Shown in pieces: positions 15,106-23,178 of a stretch of DNA of 32,558 nt. Each line of letters starts with the position of its first letter. Positions within the stretch are counted from its first letter, which is position 1. Under the pieces are notes generated by a model. The model did no database searches. It worked only from the letters and a program-made list of their open reading frames with translations, and was not told the DNA's origin. The stretch is from Anaerolineaceae bacterium UBA5211 (GTDB lineage Bacteria; Chloroflexota; Anaerolineae; Anaerolineales; Anaerolineaceae). Made by a program: the position numbers and the translations under genes. Location: NCBI GenBank assembly GCA_002412595.1, contig DHVJ01000016.1, positions 1 through 32,558 on the forward strand, in the 5' to 3' direction.

Positions 15106-15436
15106 ATTTAACTCCATATTTTGAAGATTTCATCATACTGATTTGATGATTCTAATTGGTCTCTTTAGAGAATCTACGGACATTCCACCTCACCTTTTTA
15201 GAGAATTCTCAGGATCGGTGCAATGCATTAAAAACAACTTGCGAGAGGGTCGTGAAAAAATTTTAGACCCTATGTTAAATTTCAATGGATCCCTATCGGT
15301 TACGCTTCCGCAACTAAATCAGCTAAAGTTTACAATAGGATTGCTTGAAATAGAATAACAATACTTTTATATCATTTTACATAAAAAATACATCGGTCTG
15401 GAGGTTGATTTGCTCTCAGATAACGAGATATAGACG

Positions 15437-15466
15437 AACTTCCTCCCCTTCAAAGGCGAGGATGAG
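15437..15466. repeat. Palindromic dispersed repeat, copy 2
   Basis: AACTTCCTCCCCTTC is followed by AAAGGCGAGGATGAG, an imperfect palindrome nearly identical to copy 3, 200 bases downstream. Confidence 0.65.
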
Positions 15467-15570
15467 CGGTTGGCATTCCTTTGTATTACTCACCGTCCTT
15501 GCAAGTCTAGGTTGCCATTACTCCCTTGAGGGAGAGAACCAAGGGTGACTATATTTTTTAAAAACAAATC

Positions 15571-15588
15571 ATCCGCGTTCATCTGTGG
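15571..15588. repeat. GTTCATCTGTGG repeat unit, fourth copy
   Basis: ATCCGCGTTCATCTGTGG matches the units at 4871-4888 and 4910-4926 with one or a few changes. Confidence 0.6.
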
Positions 15589-15637
15589 TTATTTAGATTT
15601 TACGATTTAAATAAGTAGGCCAGAGATAAGAGAAACA

Positions 15638-15680
15638 AACTTCCTCCCCTTCGAAGGGGAGGATCAGAAGTGAGGATGAA
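15638..15680. repeat. Palindromic dispersed repeat, copy 3
   Basis: The 22 bases 15642-15663 are a perfect palindrome (half-site TCCTCCCCTTC), followed by TCAGAAGTGAGGATG. It has the same start as copy 2 and the same tail as the copy at 28731. Confidence 0.7.
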
Positions 15681-15814
15681 CAGCCGGCAATCCTCCGAAG
15701 AAAAATCGGGGTGAGGGCCTTTATCACAAATTAACCATCTATATTTACCAAAATGAGGGTAGCTCAGAAAGCCACCCTCACTCAGGAGAAAAGAAATACC
15801 GCTTGATATTTCTT

Positions 15815-15846
15815 AAAAAGAAAGCGAAGTTGCGCGCTCCGCTTTC
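15815..15846 (-). terminator. Rho-independent terminator of the GH31/ABC operon
   Basis: On the minus strand a 10-bp stem (GAAAGCGGAG and CTTCGCTTTC, one G-U pair) with loop CGCGCAA is followed by five T. It lies 24 bases after the GH31 stop. Confidence 0.85.
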
Positions 15847-15870
15847 CATGCATACAACTAAATTAATCCG

Positions 15871-17871
15871 TCATATAGATTTGGTCTGGAACACAGACAA
15901 AAGGTTGCTTCCTTTTTTTAGGAATACCGGAATTCGGTCCAAAGGCGCGTCCACTTCCATCCACACACCGCCTGCATAAACTATCCCATTCCAGGCGTCC
16001 ACCCATTCCGTTCCTTTCGGCAGGTAAACCTTTCGCGTGCGCGCGCCTTCAAGCAGCACCGGCGCGGCCATAATTTCCGGGCCAAACATGAACTGGTCAT
16101 CGATGGTTTCGCAAACAATATCTTTCTCAAAATCGACCATCAATGGCCGCATCATTGGCAGTCCCTGCTCGCTGGCAATTTGCATGTGTTCATATATATA
16201 TGGGCGCAGGCGCTCCCGCAGGAACAGCAGGTCGCGTGCGATGGCGTACACCTGCTCGCCGAATGACCAGATCTCGTTATCCGCGCCGCCTTTTGGATAA
16301 GGCGCACGGATAGGCATGCGGTAGCCGTGCAGGCGGAAAATTGGACAGAACACGGCAAATTGGAACCAGCGCACGATTAGTTCACGGAAAGATGCGCTGG
16401 TAATATCCCCGCCTTCAAAACCGCCAATGTCGGTCGTCCACCAGGGAATCCCGCTCATGGCAATATTCAAGCCCGCTCTAACCTGCGACTGCAGGCTTTC
16501 AAAGGTGGAATCGATATCGCCCGACCAAATCACCGAGCCGTAACGCTGGCTGCCAGCCCAGGCAGAACGGGAAAGGGTTATTATTTCAGTCTCGCCTTCG
16601 CTCTGCAATCCTTCGTAAAAACTCTGCTGGTGCAGCAATGGGTAGATGTTGGCAACTTCCAGGCCATTGCCGAGATAGAAGCGCAGGTTCTCCGGTGTCC
16701 AGGGATTCACATCCGGCTCGTCATTATCCAGCCAGAATAGCTTCACCCCCTGGTCATAATAATTTTTCTTGATGATCTCCCACTCGAATTTCCGCGCCTG
16801 TGGGTTGGTAGCATCGCAATATGCAAAATAGGCAGGGCCTTCTACGCCATTATCAATAAAAACATGCTGCGCGTCCACCCCCCTTTCGTTGTTTATGAGC
16901 ATACCATGTTCAGTCATAAATTGATAATTCTCACTGAGCGGTGTGACTGTCGGCCAGACAGAAACCATCAGTTTGGTGCCCATCTCTTCCAGCTCGCGCA
17001 CCATCGCCTTAGGGTCGGGCCAGCAGGCCGGATCGAATTTCCAGTCGCCCATGTGGGTCCAATGAAAGAAATCCGCCACGATCACGGCCAAAGGGATGCC
17101 GCGCCGCTTGTATTCACGCGCAACACTGAGCAGTTCCTCCTGCGTTTCATAGCGCAGCCGGCTCTGCCAGAAACCGGCTGCCCACTCAGGCAGCGCGGGG
17201 GCCTTGCCGGTCGCTTCCGCATAGCGCTCCAGAATTTCTGTGTAAGTATTTCCGCAAATAATCAGGTAATCGATCTGCCGGCTGCCTTGCGCTTGCCAGC
17301 GCGTGTTATTGTTGCCCAACTCTACCCTGCCGACGGCCGGGTTGTTCCACAGAAAACCATACTTCCGGTTTGAAACTAAAAAGGGAATCGATATTTCCGT
17401 ATTCCTTTGTTGAAGTTCAATCACGCAGCCCTTCTGGTCCAACAATCCATGTTGGTGCTGCCCCAGTCCAAAGAACCGTTCTCCTTTCTGGCCTTTGAAC
17501 CAGGCTTCCACCTCAAACAAGCCGCCATCGCGATATTTAAAATTACGACTGGGAGGTGCGAAATATTTAAAATCGGGTTCTTCCAATAGCGTTTCCCCGT
17601 TTAGGGAATTTACAAAACAAATTCGGCCGTTTTTATTGATTGTCGCTTGGATTAAACCGTTTCGAATAACAGCATTCTCCTCGCCAATCTCAATAACCGC
17701 TTCAAAAGAAACTTCCGTGTTGTTATCTGGTAGTGCGTTGGGGATATCCAACGGATGGCCGGCCAGATTGGCTTGAACCCGCAATCCGTCCTTTCCCCAC
17801 GGTCTTACCCATAATTTTTGTTGATTTTCTTGCCAGGCAAGAAAATGATTCTCTTCAGAGAAGAATCCCAT
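15871..17871 (-). CDS. GH31 alpha-glucosidase/alpha-xylosidase-type glycosidase
   Basis: The 666-residue protein starts after GGAGG, seven bases before ATG. Its N-terminal beta-sandwich (about 1-225) includes the loop GERFFGLGQHQHGLLDQKG. The barrel carries LPEWAAGFWQSRLRY, VKLFWLDNDEPD with nucleophile Asp382, SGDIDSTFES with acid/base Asp452, and SGIPWWTTDIGGF. The EPD after the nucleophile motif recalls alpha-xylosidase-like members more than classical WIDMNE alpha-glucosidases, so xylosyl or isoprimeverose-type substrates are possible. No signal peptide is present, so it hydrolyses imported sugar in the cytoplasm. It is the last gene of the second ABC operon, 49 bases after the permease gene. 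Confidence 0.93.
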   Translation of the reverse strand: MGFFSEENHFLAWQENQQKLWVRPWGKDGLRVQANLAGHPLDIPNALPDNNTEVSFEAVIEIGEENAVIRNGLIQATINKNGRICFVNSLNGETLLEEPDFKYFAPPSRNFKYRDGGLFEVEAWFKGQKGERFFGLGQHQHGLLDQKGCVIELQQRNTEISIPFLVSNRKYGFLWNNPAVGRVELGNNNTRWQAQGSRQIDYLIICGNTYTEILERYAEATGKAPALPEWAAGFWQSRLRYETQEELLSVAREYKRRGIPLAVIVADFFHWTHMGDWKFDPACWPDPKAMVRELEEMGTKLMVSVWPTVTPLSENYQFMTEHGMLINNERGVDAQHVFIDNGVEGPAYFAYCDATNPQARKFEWEIIKKNYYDQGVKLFWLDNDEPDVNPWTPENLRFYLGNGLEVANIYPLLHQQSFYEGLQSEGETEIITLSRSAWAGSQRYGSVIWSGDIDSTFESLQSQVRAGLNIAMSGIPWWTTDIGGFEGGDITSASFRELIVRWFQFAVFCPIFRLHGYRMPIRAPYPKGGADNEIWSFGEQVYAIARDLLFLRERLRPYIYEHMQIASEQGLPMMRPLMVDFEKDIVCETIDDQFMFGPEIMAAPVLLEGARTRKVYLPKGTEWVDAWNGIVYAGGVWMEVDAPLDRIPVFLKKGSNLLSVFQTKSI

Positions 17872-17920
17872 ATGGTTTCCTCCAAATTATCCTGATTTTT
17901 TATAATTGAAAATTCCATGC

Positions 17921-18763
17921 TTACTTGATGCTTCCAGCCGTGATCCCGCGTGTGAGTGTTCGCTGGAAAAGCAGGAAGAAAATAAGACAGGGCAGTACGC
18001 CCAACAAGGCAGAAGCGGCGGATGTGGTCACGTCCATATTGAACTGACCCTGCAGGGTAGCAATAGCGATCGGTACAGTCTGATTGGAACTTGAGATCAA
18101 CAAGATCAACGGCAGGAAAAATTCATTCCAGGTCCATATGAAGTAGAAAACAAACAACACAGACAGTGTCGGCATGCTGAGCGGCATCACGATTCGGCTC
18201 AAAATTTGAGATTTGCTGGCCCCATCAATGATGGCCGCTTCGATCAGTTCTTTGGGAAATTCGCTGAACACAGAAGTCAGCAGGTAAGTGCCAAATGCGC
18301 TTTGGATGACGGTAAAGACAATAATGACAACCAGCTTGGTGTCATACAAGTGCAGTGCTTTGGCGAAATAGTACAAGGGATACACCAGCGCTTCCTGCGG
18401 CAGGAAGTTGCCCAGCAGGAAGATGACCAGCAGAAAGGCCTTACCTTTGATTTTCCCGATTCCTAACGCGAACGCGTTTAACAAAGACAGAATAACTCCA
18501 AAAATCGCCACCGATGAGCTGATCAAGGCACTGTTGAGTAATTTCTTTTCAAATGTGACCCGGTTCCAAAAATCGATCAATCCCTGCGTATAAAAGCTGG
18601 TTGGAAAACTCATCGGGCCGTGGCTGGCATAATCCTGCGGACTTTTAAAGGCATTCAAAGCAATCATCACGACCGGATACAGCGTAATCGCTACCAGTAT
18701 GATCATGGCGGCTAAAGCAATGTATTTGTGTACGGGTGACGCAAAATGGCGTTTTTTCAACAT
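17921..18763 (-). CDS. Sugar ABC transporter permease, MalG type (second importer)
   Basis: The frame opens at 18781, but GGAGAGGG before the ATG at 18763 supports a 280-residue protein starting MLKKRHFASP. It has six membrane spans and the EAA loop ELIEAAIIDGASKSQILSRI at about residues 172-191. The start lies four bases after the stop of the upstream permease gene, so the two are coupled, and its own ribosome site lies inside the end of that gene. It forms the channel together with the product of 18768-19676. It is followed by GH31. Confidence 0.95.
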   Translation of the reverse strand: MLKKRHFASPVHKYIALAAMIILVAITLYPVVMIALNAFKSPQDYASHGPMSFPTSFYTQGLIDFWNRVTFEKKLLNSALISSSVAIFGVILSLLNAFALGIGKIKGKAFLLVIFLLGNFLPQEALVYPLYYFAKALHLYDTKLVVIIVFTVIQSAFGTYLLTSVFSEFPKELIEAAIIDGASKSQILSRIVMPLSMPTLSVLFVFYFIWTWNEFFLPLILLISSSNQTVPIAIATLQGQFNMDVTTSAASALLGVLPCLIFFLLFQRTLTRGITAGSIK

Positions 18764-18767
18764 GTTA

Positions 18768-19676
18768 TTATCCCTCTCCATTAGCTTCCTGCTTCACCTG
18801 TAATCGGATGAATGCAAATGTCAACACCACGATAATGAGGGTCATTACGGTCGCGATGGTGGAGCCGTAACCGATATTGGCTTGCTCAAAAAATGCCTGG
18901 TAGGTGTAATACGAGGGCACAATCGTTGAGGTGCCCGGTCCGCCTCTCGTAAGAACATAAATCTGGCCGAACAGCTTCAGCGCATAGATGGTCGTTGTCA
19001 GGATAACCACGTATATCTCCGGGCGGATTTGGTGGATGGTGATATAGAAAAATTTTTGGAACCAATTTGCCCCGTCAATCTCGGCAGCTTCCAGCAGCTC
19101 CGGATCCACCCGTTGCAGAGCAGCCATGAAGATCACCAATGGATAACCGATCTGGAACCACACCATGATGACCATCACCACCCCCAGGGCGGTGTCTGGG
19201 TCTCCCAGCCAGTTATGCACCAGGGATTCCAACCCAAGTGCCTTCAAGGTCGTATTGAGGGAACCCCAGTTGGGATTGAGGATCCATTTCCAAACCACAC
19301 CTGCAATTGCCACCGGTAAAATTTGGGGGATATACAAGATCGCCTTGAAAAAGTTGGTTAGAACAGGACCGAATTTTTTCGAGAAATAATCGAATAGAAA
19401 AACCGAAAGAATAAGTCCTAATATGGTCGGGACAACTGTTACCGCAATGATCATCAGCAGGTTGTTGCGGAAAGCCGCCCAGAATTTAACGTCCGTCAGC
19501 GCCCTCTGATAATTTGCCAGACCAACCCATTGGGGTGGATTGACGCCATTCCATTTTGTAAAGCTTGCCCCTACAGTAACAAGAAAGGGCAGAATGATCA
19601 CTGCAATTAACCCGATCAGACCTGGCATCAGGTAAACCGCGTATCCCTTTCTTCTATCAAAATGATTTTTTGCCAT
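18768..19676 (-). CDS. Sugar ABC transporter permease, MalF type (second importer)
   Basis: This 302-residue permease has an N-terminal anchor (YAVYLMPGLIGLIAVIILPF), five further spans, and the EAA loop ELLEAAEIDGANWFQKFFYI at about residues 193-212. The start is preceded by AGGA. It is separated from the binding-protein gene by a hairpin, the same plan as in the first importer. Sequence differences from the permease at 10504 are large, so the two importers are paralogous systems with probably different ligands, not a recent duplication. Confidence 0.95.
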   Translation of the reverse strand: MAKNHFDRRKGYAVYLMPGLIGLIAVIILPFLVTVGASFTKWNGVNPPQWVGLANYQRALTDVKFWAAFRNNLLMIIAVTVVPTILGLILSVFLFDYFSKKFGPVLTNFFKAILYIPQILPVAIAGVVWKWILNPNWGSLNTTLKALGLESLVHNWLGDPDTALGVVMVIMVWFQIGYPLVIFMAALQRVDPELLEAAEIDGANWFQKFFYITIHQIRPEIYVVILTTTIYALKLFGQIYVLTRGGPGTSTIVPSYYTYQAFFEQANIGYGSTIATVMTLIIVVLTFAFIRLQVKQEANGEG

Positions 19677-19694
19677 TATAAAATTCCTGATTCA

Positions 19695-19722
19695 GGCAGT
19701 GCCCTCTTGCACGGGCACTGCC
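19695..19722 (-). promoter_or_regulatory. Intercistronic hairpin after binding-protein gene 2
   Basis: Perfect 10-bp arms (GGCAGTGCCC and GGGCACTGCC) enclose an eight-base loop between the binding-protein and permease genes. No T-run follows in the direction of transcription. It corresponds in position to the hairpin at 10424-10455. Confidence 0.75.
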
Positions 19723-19751
19723 TTTTACCTTATGTTTCGCGGATAATTAGC

Positions 19752-21104
19752 TTATTGTGATTTGTTCTCGTTGTAGAAAACGTCGATGGCATCCAGCATC
19801 TGGGATGGCGTCATGGTGCCGTTGATCAATTCCTGCACATCGCCAACCAGTGCATCATAAAGACCGGCCGCCGGCCAGTCCGGATAGAACGCGGCGCCCG
19901 GGGAGAACTCGTTGAAGGCCGCTACCAATTCCTGAACCTTGGGATCAGTGATCGCAGTCAGGTCAGCATTCACAGGAATACCGCCGGCATTGCCCATGAT
20001 GGCTTGCACTTCGGGATCCAGCGTGGCTTCGATCCAATCATAGGCCAGGTCCTTGTTTTCGGAATTTTCCGGGATGATCCACAGGTTTCCCCCCGATCCG
20101 GGGTTGTAGGTGTTTCCGGGGAACAGGAAGATGCCCCAATCAAAATTGGTGATCTCGGTCATCAGACGGCCGTACCACCAGCTGCCTGTGATCATCATGG
20201 GATACTCACCGCTTTCAAAAGCCAGCCCCATGTCTTCCGCACCCAGTGAGGTGCTGTTCCTGTCGATGTAGCCTTTTTCCACCCAATTGGCCATTTCCTG
20301 TGCGCCAAAGGTGAAAGCTTCGTCGTGGAAATCTACGTCGCCCTGATACAGCTCATAGGCATTGATCAGAGCTTCGTCGGCTTTGCTCAGCACCAATTCA
20401 TAGAAAACCTGCTGCGCGGGATATTCAGTCGCGCCGGTGGCCACCGGGATCAAACCCGCGGCAACAAAGGTATCCATGGCGGCCACAAATTCATCATATG
20501 TGGTGGGTACTTCCACGCCGTACTGCGCGAACAGGTCTTTGTTGTAATAGACCATGACGAATTCACCGTAGTTGGTGATGCCGTACCACGCACCCGATCC
20601 CATCACGCCGTTTTCATAGCGCGAGGTGGTCTGCATACCGCCGGTCAGGATCTTATCCCAGCCGCGTTTTTCAACCTCTGCGGTCATGTCGGTCAACAGA
20701 CCCTGCTGGCTCAGCAAACCGGCCGTGGCATTCCCTTTGTTGTATTCCATCACATCGGGGGCTTCGTCGGAGTTCAACACCATGCTGGCAGTCTGGCGAA
20801 TTTGCTCGAAACCGCGCGTGTTGTCCATTTCCACGGTAACGCCGGGGTGCGACGCTTCGAATTTTTCCTTGGCAGCCAGCCAGGACATGCCCATGGCGCC
20901 GGTATCGGATTCATAATGCCACACGGTCAACACACGCCCTTCGTCGGAAGCGGTTTCCGCGGGAGCTTCTGCTGCTGCGGCATCACTTTCTTCTGCAGAC
21001 ACGGCGGCTGCGGCTTCTTCGGTGGCCGCGCTCTGGCCGCAGGCAGTAAATACAAACATGGCAGCCAGTACGATACTGATAATTGTAAAGATTTTTTTGT
21101 TCAT
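19752..21104 (-). CDS. Sugar ABC transporter substrate-binding lipoprotein 2
   Basis: The 450-residue protein starts after AAGGAG. The signal ends in FTAC (Cys22), followed by an Ala/Glu-rich linker to about residue 55. The mature part has the family 1 solute-binding pattern: LTVWHYESDTGAMGMSWLAAKEKFEASHPGV, APDVMEYNKGNATAGLLSQQGLL, YGITNYGEFVMVYYNKDLF at the hinge, YPMMITGSWWYGRLM, and NLWIIPENSENKDLAYDWIEATLDP. Tryptophans in these segments are typical for stacking on sugar rings. It heads the operon with two permeases and GH31, so its ligand is probably an alpha-linked oligosaccharide or a xylosylated sugar (inference). Confidence 0.94.
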   Translation of the reverse strand: MNKKIFTIISIVLAAMFVFTACGQSAATEEAAAAVSAEESDAAAAEAPAETASDEGRVLTVWHYESDTGAMGMSWLAAKEKFEASHPGVTVEMDNTRGFEQIRQTASMVLNSDEAPDVMEYNKGNATAGLLSQQGLLTDMTAEVEKRGWDKILTGGMQTTSRYENGVMGSGAWYGITNYGEFVMVYYNKDLFAQYGVEVPTTYDEFVAAMDTFVAAGLIPVATGATEYPAQQVFYELVLSKADEALINAYELYQGDVDFHDEAFTFGAQEMANWVEKGYIDRNSTSLGAEDMGLAFESGEYPMMITGSWWYGRLMTEITNFDWGIFLFPGNTYNPGSGGNLWIIPENSENKDLAYDWIEATLDPEVQAIMGNAGGIPVNADLTAITDPKVQELVAAFNEFSPGAAFYPDWPAAGLYDALVGDVQELINGTMTPSQMLDAIDVFYNENKSQ

Positions 21105-21170
21105 CCCACTCTCCTTGGTATTGTTTTAATTCGGTTTACAACATGAACAACATTGATTACTTGCGCCTTT

Positions 21171-21181
21171 TCACCTCCTTT
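21171..21181 (-). promoter_or_regulatory. Orphan extended Shine-Dalgarno in the second leader
   Basis: On the minus strand AAAGGAGGTGA is an 11-base match to the complement of the usual 16S rRNA 3' end. It is 66 bases upstream of the ATG at 21104, which has its own AAGGAG. No start codon is suitably spaced after it. The element at 8944-8952 is 65 bases from its gene. Confidence 0.5.
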
Positions 21182-21297
21182 ACCGTGGGAACCTTAAAGT
21201 GAAACAAGGCTCCGGCAGCTTTTTGGCGCGCTGGGAACCCAAATTTTCCGGTTTATCAGATCAAAATCTGGCTGCATTGAAAACATCCCGCACAGTG

Positions 21298-21412
21298 TAT
21301 AATGCAAGGAAGCTTTGTACAGCAGTGGAGCCGGAAACGGTGCCCCGCGTGCATAGCTCGACAGGGAGATACCGTTTGCCGCAAAACAAGTCGGTATCTT
21401 CCCTCTGTTTTT
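21298..21412 (+). ncRNA. Candidate small RNA between the ABC operon and lacI
   Basis: A perfect TATAAT (21298-21303), with TTGAAA 15 bases upstream (21277-21282), is followed by about 100 bases with a GCCG-GAAA-CGGT tetraloop hairpin (about 21329-21340) and a terminator hairpin: GGGAGATACCG (21364-21374) pairs with CGGTATCTTCCC (21392-21403), one bulge, then TTTTT. The order promoter, hairpin, terminator fits an independent transcript of about 105 bases on the plus strand, against both neighbouring genes. The open frame over it (21199-21414) has no ribosome site. The class was not recognised. Confidence 0.45.
21364..21412 (+). terminator. Rho-independent terminator of the candidate small RNA
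   Basis: An 11-bp stem with one bulged T, a 17-base loop and a five-T tail. No protein-coding gene on this strand lies upstream of it. Confidence 0.65.
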
Positions 21413-21500
21413 AAAGTCCGATTAAATGAATCCGAATAAATCGCTCCTATATTTAATTCGCTTTTCTACCTGCCTCCTTGTTCGCCTCAGCCAATCACCT

Positions 21501-22511
21501 TCACGCGGCTGGGCCGGTGCTCTCGCCCACAACCAGATGACACGGGATCAGGATGTGTGGGGATTCATCACAATTCCCTTCTAAAGATTTGATCAATAAT
21601 TCCGTCGCCATGCGCCCCAACTCCGCGCTGGGCGGATCCATCGTGGTCAAGCGCGGTACCATCATCTCGGCCATTTTCACCGAAGATACAATCGCCGCCA
21701 GAGAAAGGTCGCCCGGTATTTTCCAGCCGTGTTCCGCCGCGGCCCGCATGATGCCCGGAATGGCGCGTTCATTCATGCTGACCACCGCGGTAATATCCGG
21801 GTGCTTTTCCATCAAGGTGTTGATTTTTTCGTATCCGCTTTGCGGGGAAGGACGGCAAAAAACTGTATAACCGTTGATGCCGGATTTGCGCACAAAGTCT
21901 TCGAATGCGGCCTTGGTGCGCACCACCGGTCCGTAACCGGCTTCAAAGGAAGATTGGGACTGGTTGAAAAAGGCAATGTCCTTGTGCCCCAGGCCCAATA
22001 AATAAGTCATGATTTCGTTGATGGTCTGCTGAAAATCGATATCGACGTATTCCCCCGAATCGTCGTCGTAGCGGCCAATCATGCTGAAGGGAAAATCCAG
22101 GTCGCGCAGCAGGTTCACGCGCCGGTCGTTCTTGTGGATTTCCATCAGGATGACGCCGTCCACCAGGCCCTGTTGGGTCAGCTGGCGCAGCTCTTCCGGG
22201 TCGTTGGTCTCCGCCGACCACAACACCAGGTGGTAACCGCTCTTGCTGGCCGCTTCCGCCGCGTTGGCGACGAACTCCAGCTCGGTCAGGCCTAAACCGC
22301 GTTCGATGGCCGGGAAAAGGATCGCCAAAATGCGGCTGTGCTTGCTGGCTAAGCCCCTGGCCAGCGGATGCGGCCGGTAATTCAGCTCCTCCATGGCCTT
22401 AAAAATGCGTTTGCGGGTTTCTTCCGAAATTGGACGTGTCCCGCTGATGGCGTACGACACCGTACTGAGCGAGACATTTGCTTTCTTTGCGACGTCCAAC
22501 ATAGTTGCCAA
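21501..22511 (-). CDS. LacI-family transcriptional regulator
   Basis: Translation probably starts at TTG 22511, which gives the family-typical MATMLDVAKKANVS with GGTGA upstream; a later ATG at 22502 would cut into the first helix. The 336-residue protein has the HTH (residues 3-25, SLSTVSYAISG), hinge helix YRPHPLARGLASK, and a periplasmic-binding-protein-like sensor domain (ILAILFPAI, DGVILMEIH, ERAIPGIMRAAAEHGWKIPGDLSLAAI). It should bind an inverted repeat and release it when a sugar binds. It sits upstream of the second ABC operon in the same direction, so that operon is the natural target, although a matching operator was found only at its own promoter. Confidence 0.94.
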   Translation of the reverse strand: MATMLDVAKKANVSLSTVSYAISGTRPISEETRKRIFKAMEELNYRPHPLARGLASKHSRILAILFPAIERGLGLTELEFVANAAEAASKSGYHLVLWSAETNDPEELRQLTQQGLVDGVILMEIHKNDRRVNLLRDLDFPFSMIGRYDDDSGEYVDIDFQQTINEIMTYLLGLGHKDIAFFNQSQSSFEAGYGPVVRTKAAFEDFVRKSGINGYTVFCRPSPQSGYEKINTLMEKHPDITAVVSMNERAIPGIMRAAAEHGWKIPGDLSLAAIVSSVKMAEMMVPRLTTMDPPSAELGRMATELLIKSLEGNCDESPHILIPCHLVVGESTGPAA

Positions 22512-22536
22512 TGAATTTCACCCTTTATATTCATTT

Positions 22537-22552
22537 GTCGAAGCGCTTCGAC
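22537..22552. promoter_or_regulatory. LacI-type operator, perfect 16-bp palindrome
   Basis: GTCGAAGCGCTTCGAC has the central CG and length typical of LacI-family operators. It lies just downstream of the lacI-type gene's -10 box, covering the expected transcript start, so self-repression is likely. Confidence 0.85.
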
Positions 22553-22559
22553 TTAACTA

Positions 22560-22588
22560 AATATAATAATTTTTGGAATAAAAGTCAA
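22560..22588 (-). promoter_or_regulatory. Promoter of the LacI-family gene
   Basis: On the minus strand TTGACT (22583-22588) and TATATT (22560-22565) are 17 bases apart, each one mismatch from consensus. The operator begins seven bases downstream of the -10 box. Confidence 0.75.
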
Positions 22589-22764
22589 GAGTCAATTCAC
22601 GGATATGAACATTTTGTAATTAATAAATCCAGCCATCAAACGGGTGGTTTATCCTTAGGCTGTAAACCTCTGATACCGGCCAGTGTCTCAAGACGTTGGC
22701 TATCCCTTTCTTTCAAACTATTTTGCCTTCTCAATCCCATTCCTCCCTAAACCACTTCCTCCCC

Positions 22765-22971
22765 TGTCATCGCGAGGAGCTTACCCACTCGCTTTTCTGT
22801 GGGTAAGCGACGTTCGCGGAGCATTCCCTCCGGGGAAGGCGATCTCAGCTCCTTACTTGTATTTACGCGATCGCCTTCTTGTTTTTCTCTTCCGTATTTT
22901 TTTTGTTACTACTGAGATTGCTTTCCCCGAGGGATTGCTTTACGATCGTCATCACGTTCCTCGCAATGACA
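22765..22971. mobile_element. 207-bp foldback (MITE-like) element
   Basis: The left end TGTCATCGCGAGGAGC and the right end (complement TGTCATTGCGAGGAAC) agree at 14 of 16 positions. Inside, GCATTCCCTC...GGGGAA...ATCTCAG on the left matches the complement of the right arm (GCAATCCCTC...GGGGAA...ATCTCAG), so much of the unit folds into one long hairpin. The left arm also holds a perfect 10-bp hairpin (GCTTACCCAC and GTGGGTAAGC, 22779-22808). It has no coding capacity. Target duplications are not evident. Confidence 0.65.
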
Positions 22972-23121
22972 TTGATTTATAGTTTCTATATCTGACTTGT
23001 TATTTACCTTTTCAGGTTTTATTTCGTTCATTGTAAAAGTGTGGTTTAACCGCGTGCCTTTCATTCGCAGATCGGGTGGCTTTCTGTTTCTCTAGCTCCG
23101 CTCGTTCAACCGACTTAAGTT

Positions 23122-23147
23122 AAAAAAACCAGCCGCGCTGCGGCTGG
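23122..23147 (-). terminator. Rho-independent terminator of the creatininase-family gene
   Basis: On the minus strand CCAGCCGC and GCGGCTGG pair perfectly around AGC and are followed by seven T, 31 bases after the stop. Confidence 0.95.
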
Positions 23148-23178
23148 ATAGATTATCTCTATATATGGGATTTACTTT

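Larger units (their letters stand above)
15106..15870. other. Non-coding, repeat-rich interval
   Basis: No convincing gene was found. Short open frames here lack ribosome sites and a family-like composition. The interval holds two copies of the palindromic repeat (15437-15466 and 15638-15680), a degraded third near 15715, one GTTCATCTGTGG unit (15571-15588), a hairpin with TGAGGGT/ACCCTCA arms (about 15754-15779), and the terminator of the GH31 operon. Confidence 0.65.

Noticed and set aside
15143..15358. 71-codon frame in the repeat-rich interval
   Set aside because: No ribosome site, no motif, and AT-rich intergenic composition.
20325..21146. Plus-strand open frame over binding-protein gene 2
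   Set aside because: His/Gly-rich shadow of a clear lipoprotein gene; no signal or domain.
21199..21414. 71-codon plus-strand frame over the candidate small RNA
   Set aside because: GTG start without ribosome site; it runs through a terminator hairpin and its T-run.
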